A stretch of 64,000 nt of DNA. It comes from Obelidium mucronatum (Eukaryota; Chytridiomycota; Chytridiomycetes; Chytridiales; Chytriomycetaceae). Of the stretch, positions 57,439-64,000 are shown one piece after another (within the stretch, counting starts at the first letter, position 1; every line of letters begins with the position of its first letter). Made by a program: the position numbers and the translations under genes. The stretch spans positions 1 through 64,000 of the forward strand of contig JAIVFH010000126.1 of assembly GCA_025765595.1 (NCBI GenBank). Direction: 5' to 3'. The notes beneath the pieces are model-generated. The model ran no database searches and was not told the DNA's origin. It was given only the letters and a program-made list of their open reading frames with translations.

Positions 57439-59050
57439 ATGAAGATGGTCTTCTTGTCGTCCAAGGCTTTGTTTCCACAAGCCATTCTTGATCTCATCAA
57501 AAGAGAACTGGATGGACAGCCGGTTTGGGTTGTTGGTGACTCTGAGGGATTGCAGTGTACCTGGCAGTGGTGGTGGTGATTGCATGTGGAAAAAACTTTG
57601 CCGAAAAAAATGAAAATCCCTGCCTCACATGTCAAGATGGGAGCTCAGCTGGCAGAACAGTTCCCAGCCTTCCAAGCTGAGTTTTCAATCTACGGCAGTT
57701 TTGAAAAGACTTACAACAAGACACTCCGTTTGCGGGATTTCATTCAGCTTGTTGCTACTTCTTTTGGCGTTCCCATCCTGGCAGCCAAACAAACTGCAGA
57801 GGCTGTCTTTGATTCAAGAATTCACGAAACAATTACCCCAAATGTACCTATTATCCTGTCAGCTCCGTTTACATACTGCATCAAGTGTCAGAGCCATCTA
57901 AAGATTGGGAGATGGCAAGAAGTCACAATCTTGGATGCAGATTCAGCTAAATCAGGTCTTCTGTACAAATCCAGCTGTGTGAATTTGAGCTGCAGTATTC
58001 AGTTGTATGATGTTGATTCAGTGTCAGAGATTACCGAAGGAAACAGCAGCATAGAACATTACCCAATGAATACAATCAGAAAGCAAAACGTCATTGGAAT
58101 CAATTCTAAATACTACATGACTGTTGCATTTGCAAATTTGTGGCTGAAGAATGTGCTGTCTGTAATGCTGTAAGTGTTGGTCCTAATAGCACTACTAATA
58201 GCGCTCCTAATAGCGCTCCTAATAGCGCTCCTAATAGCGCTCCTAATCGCGCTCCTAATAGCGTTCCGAATCGGAAGCGAATCGGAAGCGAATCGGAAAG
58301 CAATTAGGAGCGCGAATTGGAGCGCTATTAGGAGTGCTATTAGGAGTGCTATTAGTAGTGTTTGTTGCTTGTCATTTACTGACAGACTATTCCTTAGATG
58401 TAAAATGTATACTCTGCAGAATGCATACCATTCAGCATTTCCTTCTGTTTCATCAGATACTGAGGGGTTAGGATTCCTTCAGCTGCATCATCATCCATTT
58501 TCAAGCGGGCTTATTACTTCTTAAGGGATTGATCCAAGGACCCAAAGGAACTCTTAAGGGATTGATCCAAGGACCCAAAGGAACTCTTAAGGGATTGATC
58601 CAAGGACCCAAAGTACATTCAGGATCCAGCAGTTTCAGAGGCGCTTCAAGCAGCTCATGAAGATTTTGATTATTCCTGCTTCCAACCTTCTTGGGGGGAG
58701 AAGGGCAGACGGCTGTTTCCGTATTCCCTACATCTTGGAGAATACTCAAGCAATCAAGTGTCTGATAATGTAGAAGATTTGCGGTTGGCAATGAAGGAAT
58801 ATGTGGAGTGGATGAATGCGCACTTTGCAGTAAAATGGAAACATTCATGTGGAGAATGTCATGTTGTTGATAGCAAAGGCCAGGAGTATAGTGCGGCTGT
58901 GATGGATGGAAAAGTGATGGGGCACTTGCTGTGCAGAGTGATTGGATGCAATTTGGACATCATTGGGATCAATACAAAATTCTGTATCAATCATGCAGGA
59001 TTGAAGGGGAAATGCATCATTTCAGGATGTGCAAATCAAAAACGAGAAGG
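57439..59050 (+). pseudogene. CxC5-CxC6 protein gene of copy B, damaged
   Basis: MKMVFLSSKALFPQAILDLI leads to a Trp run and an in-frame TGA (57577-57579), then LHVEKTLPKKMKIPASHVKM. The CxC5-like zinc cluster is FTYCIKCQSHLKIGRWQEVT, then SGLLYKSSCVNLSCSIQLYD. After an intron (58168-58382) comes a CxC6-like part: CKMYTLQNAYHSAFPSVSSD, GKVMGHLLCRVIGCNLDIIG, FCINHAGLKGKCIISGCANQ. A 33-bp unit is tandemly tripled at about 58520-58615, introducing stops. Only about 330 bp remain before the element end, so the C-terminal catalytic-like half is lost. CxC5/CxC6 clusters are known from KDZ-transposon proteins of fungi. Confidence 0.68.
58170..58350. repeat. Palindromic short-word array within the CxC5/6 intron
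   Basis: Tandem GCGCTCCTAATA repeats on the left and their inverse (GGAGCGCTATTAGGAGTGC) on the right, separated by GAATCGGAAGC repeats, so the intron can fold on itself almost end to end. Lies between the GTAAGT donor at 58168 and the ACTGACAG acceptor at about 58382. Confidence 0.8.
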
Positions 59051-59398
59051 TGAGTAATTTTTGGGAATTTTTTTAGAGTGTTTTGCAGTTGACAGTTATT
59101 TTCATAGGATGTTAAGTCCTAGTCTGTTGTCCTAATAGGACTGAGTAGCTCCTAATAGGACAATGCTCAAACTGCAGGAAAAAGTTGTTTCCTCCTAATG
59201 AGAAGTGATTAGGACTCCATTAGGAGGCGGCTAGGAGCGCCAATAGCCCTATTGGTCATTCCGAGTGGAGCCCGATTCGGGGTTACTCCTATTCGGACCC
59301 GAATCGGACCCTAGTCGGACTCCGAATCATTTCCCGAATCGGAGTCCGAATCGGAGTCCGAATCGCGCGTGCCGCTCGCTATAGTACGTGAGATTCGA

Positions 59399-61300
59399 TA
59401 CAGAGAGAGTTGAATAAAAACAAGGAAAATACAAATATGCGTGTTTTCAGCGGCAGGCAGGTAGGACATTGTGTGGAGACCCCAAGGCTGAAAACACCAA
59501 GACCAGAGCAGCCCCACAGCAGAGAGAATGAGAAAGCCCATTCATCATCTGGTTGATTGTGGAATGGGAGAATGAGAAAGCCCATTCATCACCACAGACT
59601 GCTCAGAGTGGTTTTGTACTAGAGACATACGCTCAGTTGCTTTGCTTCTTCGCAGTGCAGGTTGCGACTCCAGAGAAATTAGGGCTTTATGGGATTGCAA
59701 CACTTGTAAGCAGAAAATTTTTTTAGGGTGTTTGAAATTAGTCAGAATTTTTATTTTGATTGCCAGAAAATTAGAAGAGGCTGTCTTCTTTGTTTCAAAA
59801 TTTTAAATCTTGGGGGATAACCAGAAGACGTCAAACAAGCCAAAGGCAGATAGATTCTCATCATGAGTCTGCCTACAATCCTTTCAATCTGGCCTTGAGC
59901 CACTTCTTATTTTGCCTTCTTTAAGAGCTTCCATTATTTGTGTTAGTTGATGAAATCAATTAGAGGAAAGCTTATTCTCCTTTTCAGATGGACAAGCATG
60001 ACATGACAGCAGCTAGAAAATTAAATAAGTAAAACATGATTACTCAGGTCAAAAAACCCTTCTTGAGACTTATGTGTTGTCTGGAGTTACTTTGGTTTAC
60101 AAGTCAATTTTTCTTTAATTGCCAGGGAAGCAACAGCTTGAACATGTCCAATTTCTAAAAATAGAACTATTGAAAACCCCCTTCTTAAACCTCAAACCAT
60201 TTGAACAAAGTAGGAACATCTTTTCTATAAATAGAACTACAAGGAATTGGCCTCCAACCCCCTCAAACTCCCCCTTAACATGACAGGTTGACAAGCAACC
60301 TGCAATTTTTTGTTTAATTTTTTTTTGACAGGAGCGGTGGGAAATGAAAAACAAACAACACTCTCATCCAGCAGGCAACACCTTCATCAAGACAGATCTT
60401 TGCAGGGTGTTATTTTAAAAGGCAGTTCTGGTTTATATGTTTAGTTTGGTCTTCTGTGATTTTATTATTTCTTTTTTACAATTCCAGCCAGGGAATATGA
60501 AAAGACAGTGGTTTCCAACGCGTTCAAGTTGTAAAAACAACATTTACTACCTTTCCAATTGATTGTGTAGACAGTTTTAATTTTCCTCTTATCCTTTGTT
60601 TTTTTCTTTTCTTTTGTTACAAAATCCTGCACCAATCTTCTGCAACTTGTTGGCCAGCCCAACTGCAGCTCTTGCTATATCTATGAAGGTCGTGTTGGTT
60701 GTTTGTTTTTATTTTTCTTGTTTGTTTCAGTCCAGAATGCGTGTCTTCTTTCTAATTCAGTTTTAATAGGTTTGCGTTCAGCCTGGTGGGGCAAAGCAGC
60801 CAGTTACAGTCAACACAACGCTGTAGGTCCAATGTATTGGCAAGAAAAATCCCTTAATTGTGTCAGAGGGTTTTCCTTTATTGCATGCGCTTCTGTACTT
60901 GGTGATATCACTTTCTCTTTGATCCCACTTTTGCCTGCCTCATCCTTTCCATCTTCTTGTTTGCTTGTTTTACTTTCAGCCTTTTTGCAACAGATACTAG
61001 AAAGCAGAGAATCCGGCTGATTCTGGCAGATGGAATGGGAACAGCGAGCTGGGCAGTGAAGAATAGCCAGGAAAGTTTGCAGAAAGTGCTGTGGTGGAGA
61101 AGCGGGGGGTTACCTTCAACATCAATTGCAATGCCACAGATTGCAATCGGAAGATACGGGAATCAGTTTTGCAAGCTTTGGGTTGAGCAATGTGCATTTA
61201 TTTACTGTCCATTTATTTAATTATTAATTAATAATAAACAGCTATTTTCCTTATTTTATCCATTTTTTGTGACTTATTCTTGAGTTTTAGTGATGGTTGG
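59399..61300. other. Unassigned transposon-like DNA
   Basis: 59525-59590 carries two GAATGAGAAAGCCCATTCAT words. Exon-like frames around 60740-61200 (CLLSNSVLIGLRSAWWGKAA, GTASWAVKNSQESLQKVLWW) are isolated and unrecognised. From 61170 the sequence matches the repeat at 49625-49830. No intact gene supported. Confidence 0.35.
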
Positions 61301-61500
61301 GGGGTAGCGGCCTGTGAACCAGTGGCTTGTGGCTTGTTCCCACATAAAAAGGTACAGAGCGGCCTGCTCATAGGCCATGGCACAGGTCGCAAGCGGCTCG
61401 TTTGCGGCTCGTCAACAGGTCGCAAGCAGCCCGTGAGCGGCTCGTGACGCAACCAGTATCGCGACTCGCGAGGTCCGGCTCGCTTCCCCAATTGCCGCTA
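61300..61500. repeat. Second-family terminal array
   Basis: GCGGCCTGTGAACCAGTGGC, CAGGTCGCAAGCGGCTCG, GTCGCAAGCAGCCCGTGAGC: CGCAAGC/GCGGCTCG words in both orientations. The leading part matches 49785-49825. Confidence 0.65.
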
Positions 61501-61759
61501 ATCCATGTCCCGTCTGCAACTGAGGGGAGCGAAAACGGAACATTGATGAAGTGTCTGCAGTCACGACTGTTGCAGATACAGTCCAGCAGATCTGCAACTG
61601 TGCTGGCGTCACCTGGGGCTAATGGATGTTCGGACATTGTAAATCTTCTTTATTTTTAAATAAACCAAATTTTTTTTAAAAACAACCCAAAGTTTCTTTA
61701 TTCGTGAAAAGACAAACAGAGAGTAGGGAAGGAAGGGAATAAAGAACCCACATATACAC
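61501..61759. other. Spacer, nothing recognised
   Basis: Short region between the array and the following minus-strand frame; includes AATAAACC-like and T/A runs at 61650-61690 and no supported gene. Confidence 0.3.
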
Positions 61760-62328
61760 TCAGAAGTCTGCCCTGTATTGCCCAGGCGTGTACAACTCCC
61801 CATCAACAATTGGGAGCCCTTCCATGAGTTCCCCATCAACCAAAACCATCCGATCGGGTCCCCAATCCGATCCCACGTCCAAACATGAATACGACAGTAT
61901 TTCATCATCATCGTCCTCCGCTTTTGGTGTTGGTCCAGGAGATCCACCAAATCTGTCATCCCCATGATTCCATCCAGCGCCAACAGGTTCCATCTTCACC
62001 TGTTCTTTTGATTTGTATAATCCTTTTGGCCTTTGGCTTAGTGTTGCTTGGTCCTGCATTGATGTACTCCACATCTGTTGATCTCCTTGACGCTGTCACT
62101 CGATCAAGCTGAATTGTTGTCTTTGTTTTCTTCAAGTTAACTCCGTTGGACAGGACCACCTGTGAGGCCGTGATTGCCTTGGTTTGTTCTGTTGCTTTAG
62201 TCTGATGACCCTGCTTCCATTTCGGTGCTTGTTGACGTGATCCGGGTTTGGCACAGCAGCTCGGCCACGGTGCCTTGGTTGGATCCACGATTTCCAGAGG
62301 ATTGGCTCGCAATTGTGTTAATGGGGAC
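61760..62328 (-). pseudogene. Small transposon-associated gene, frame uncertain
   Basis: MSPLTQLRANPLEIVDPTKA starts near 62328 and continues KPGSRQQAPKWKQGHQTKAT, DRVTASRRSTDVEYINAGPS. Near 62010-62020 the plausible frame shifts to EQVKMEPVGAGWNHGDDRFG, then an acidic stretch (KAEDDDDEILSYS), ending YTPGQYRADF at 61760. No intron I can find reconciles the two frames, so it may be broken. Unknown function. Confidence 0.45.
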
Positions 62329-62523
62329 ATAATATTAAAAATAAATAATAAGAGAAGAAAACACACATACCACAATCAGCAATCAATGAATCATGCTTGC
62401 TGTTTCAGCAGGGAGGCCAACAAAGATTAATGCAGCGATAGGGGGATACAGGTGCAGTTTGACATAATTTCGTCCCGCCGAAAGAGACTTCACAAAAAAA
62501 TGGCAAAAATGCGCAGTTGGTAG

Positions 62524-62700
62524 TGATGAATGGGCTTTCTCATTCTCCTACTTTGCAGATACGCAGATGATGAATGGGCTTTCTCATTCTCTCTGTCCTG
62601 CGGCACAAGTTTGTTGTTTGATTCAGTGGTGATGAATGGGCTTTCTCGTTCTCCCGCTCCCAAACACTTCTATGCAGATGGGCTTTCTCATTCTCTCTGT
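62524..62700. repeat. GATGAATGGGCTTTCTCATT repeats
   Basis: Four copies of (GATGAA)TGGGCTTTCTCATTCTC near 62525, 62570, 62632 and 62677, followed by the 3' end of the CxC6 gene. Complements of the words seen at 59525-59590. Likely the subterminal repeats of the element that carries the next gene. Confidence 0.75.
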
Positions 62701-62765
62701 ACTGTGTTTCTCACTGTCGACGCAAGGGGCACAAAAACCAAGATCGTAAATGTGAGTTTTGTTAT

Positions 62766-64000
62766 TTATTCATCCTCTTCTTCCTCATCCCCTTCCACTC
62801 CTTCACCATCATCTTTGTTGTCATCTTCATCATCCTCCTCGTCATCCTTTTCTTGTTGTTCCCCCTCCGCTTCCATTTGGTCTTTGCTTTCATTTCTAAT
62901 AACTCTTTTCTTCTTTGAAATTCTGTTCTGGATGCCGGCGTTTCTCAAGTCTGCGAGACACCACATAATGAAATCCGCTTGGACAGGCTCGTGGAAGCGA
63001 ATCAGGTGAGCGGTTTGATCAAACCACTTGGCACAGTGTTCGGACGTGTTAAACCTCCCCTTTCCATTTGCAGGCCCTCCTGACGTCAATTCCTTGAATT
63101 TTGCTGGATCGCAATGCTCTGTACAGAAGTCGTCCCTGTGCATCCGAAAGTGGAACCTGTCAACCACAAACGTAACAGTCTTGTACAAGAACCTGATTCC
63201 AACAAAGATTGGTGGTAAGTATAAGAGCAGAACACTATATAATGAACAGAGCGCGTAATAATAAATAAGTAAAGTGCACCTTTCATATATTGTGAATTTT
63301 CCTGCTACGTGCCGGGCGCGTAGGGATTGGAGCAAGCGGCAGGCTCTATTGTAGAAAACAAAGGTCGGTACTTCGCCCATTCGCGCAAAACAGTGGCATA
63401 AGAAGCGAGAAATAAAGGTAGAAGACTCAAAAGAGTACATCTTAGATATTCCAATGATCATGCCGCAGCTCCACACAGCCATAAATATTCCAGGCAGGAA
63501 CCGCTGCTTCAGACTGTACTTGAACCGCTGATCCGCTACTAACTCTTTTTCTTGTGTATCAATATGCACTGTAGATGTTCGCGTTTTTTTGGACTTTCGC
63601 GTCGCTTTAAAGTCCTTGTTCCACTGTTTCCCAATGATCTCCTGGACAGTTGCGTTGTGAGAGCTGAGTCCGCAGGTATGCAAAACAGTGTCTGTCTTTT
63701 TTTGCTTGCAGCCAGAGATGATGCACTCATTCTTCAGGGGCGCATGCGATGAGCAGAACAATGTGTTCACACCAAGAATAGGCAACACACAGCCAGGCAC
63801 AGAACACAAGAGATGTCCCATAACTTTCCCATGCATTACACTGCCAGAGATTTGTTTTCCATTGTAAAACTGGTGGCACCTGTCGCAGCGGTGACACCAT
63901 TTCTTGCTAAAGTAATCAGTCATGAACGTGACGTATTCCCGCATTGCGAGCCTGATGTCATGAATAGAATTACCTGTTTTTGGTAAGTACGGACCCAGAA
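62766..64000 (-). CDS. CxC6-type protein C-terminal part, runs off window
   Basis: Long open frame, partial at 64000. It begins with IHDIRLAMREYVTFMTDYFS, then the zinc cluster: CHRCDRCHQFYNGK, GKVMGHLLCSVPGCVLPILG, FCSSHAPLKNECIISGCKQK. Downstream, HTCGLSSHNATVQEIIGKQW, MAVWSCGMIIGISKMYSFES and TFVFYNRACRLLQSLRARHV precede VTFVVDRFHFRMHRDDFCTE, GRFNTSEHCAKWFDQTAHL and FIMWCLADLRNAGIQNR. An acidic Glu/Asp tail closes it at 62766. This layout (CxC6, then an RNase-H-like region with VDRFHF.MHR..FC...C.P) is typical of KDZ-associated CxC5/CxC6 proteins. The only intact C-terminal half in the window; about 410 residues visible. Confidence 0.75.
   Translation of the reverse strand, partial: LGPYLPKTGNSIHDIRLAMREYVTFMTDYFSKKWCHRCDRCHQFYNGKQISGSVMHGKVMGHLLCSVPGCVLPILGVNTLFCSSHAPLKNECIISGCKQKKTDTVLHTCGLSSHNATVQEIIGKQWNKDFKATRKSKKTRTSTVHIDTQEKELVADQRFKYSLKQRFLPGIFMAVWSCGMIIGISKMYSFESSTFISRFLCHCFARMGEVPTFVFYNRACRLLQSLRARHVAGKFTIYERCTLLIYYYALCSLYSVLLLYLPPIFVGIRFLYKTVTFVVDRFHFRMHRDDFCTEHCDPAKFKELTSGGPANGKGRFNTSEHCAKWFDQTAHLIRFHEPVQADFIMWCLADLRNAGIQNRISKKKRVIRNESKDQMEAEGEQQEKDDEEDDEDDNKDDGEGVEGDEEEEDE

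Larger units (their letters stand above)
54042..59390. mobile_element. CxC5/CxC6 (KDZ-associated type) element, copy B
   Basis: Perfect 8-bp target duplication AGATTCGA at 54034-54041 and 59391-59398. Inverted ends share GAGCGGCACGCGCGATTCGG (54055-54074; complement 59358-59377); the outermost 13 bases differ (CAGCGCGGGGTCC versus CACGTACTATAGC). Two divergent genes start 18 bp apart near the middle. Short-word arrays occupy both ends (54060-54320, 59110-59380) and an intron of each gene (56940-57045, 58170-58350). The CxC6 C-terminal half is absent, so this copy is probably not autonomous. Confidence 0.85.

Noticed and set aside
1..64000. CRISPR, operons or prokaryotic systems
   Set aside because: Spliced eukaryotic genes throughout; no regularly spaced direct repeats with unique spacers and no ribosome-binding-site-led operons.

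Overview
This is eukaryotic DNA. Genes are interrupted by many short introns (about 45-70 nt) with GT...AG ends and, where visible, TACTAAT/CTAAT-like branch sites. The gene content (EXO84, a cellular rvt reverse-transcriptase-like gene, fungal-type LST2, Mgr2/Romo1, IDO, histone H1) and the transposon types (PIF/Harbinger, KDZ-associated CxC5/CxC6) point to an early-diverging, probably zoosporic (chytrid-like) fungus. The lineage is an inference from gene content; no rRNA or mitochondrial marker lies in the window.

The window has two compartments. Bases 1 to about 33,400 are gene-dense: EXO84 (336-3985), rvt (4483-7751), two unrecognised genes (8129-9062, 9173-9971), a tandem array of a possibly structured repeat (10230-11630), a membrane ZZ/EF-hand protein (12495-15511), a very large DUOX-like redox protein (15575-20634), a sirtuin (20678-21757), Mgr2/Romo1 (21770-22265), indoleamine dioxygenase (22335-23915), an LST2-like gene (24258-25408), tRNA-Arg, histone H1 (25973-26963), a macro-domain hydrolase (27273-28157), a TBC RabGAP (28178-29648), and a double glycosyltransferase (29733-33402). 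A tRNA-Ala at 33657-33729 marks the edge.

From about 33,750 to the end the window is almost entirely transposon-derived. A TA-flanked MITE lies inside a duplicated segment. There is a complete-looking PIF/Harbinger element (38095-41615, TSD TTA), a second two-gene element (43859-46305, TSD AAT), and a deleted derivative (42508-43618, TSD TGA). A family of CxC5/CxC6 elements with 8-bp TSDs follows: one 5.3-kb copy (54042-59390), an oppositely oriented deleted copy (46693-49121), a fragment (35800-36850), a 531-bp non-autonomous member inserted into another element's gene (51126-51656), and a related gene running off the right edge (62766-64000). Dense arrays of short CTAATCGG/CTCCTAAT-type words fill the ends of these elements and also the introns of their genes.

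The most interesting locus is 15575-20634. It appears to encode one secreted/membrane polypeptide that joins a DUOX-type peroxidase domain to DOMON, cytochrome b561, cytochrome b5 and an FAD/NAD(P)H reductase. This is the overall logic of DUOX (reductase, transmembrane haem, extracellular peroxidase domain), but built from a different electron-transfer module. A membrane EF-hand protein lies 63 bp downstream on the same strand. A second standout is the 29733-33402 protein, which fuses two glycosyltransferase domains, an FN3 domain and a C-terminal module. Sirtuin, IDO and a macro-domain hydrolase within 7 kb all touch NAD+/O-acetyl-ADP-ribose chemistry, which may be chance.
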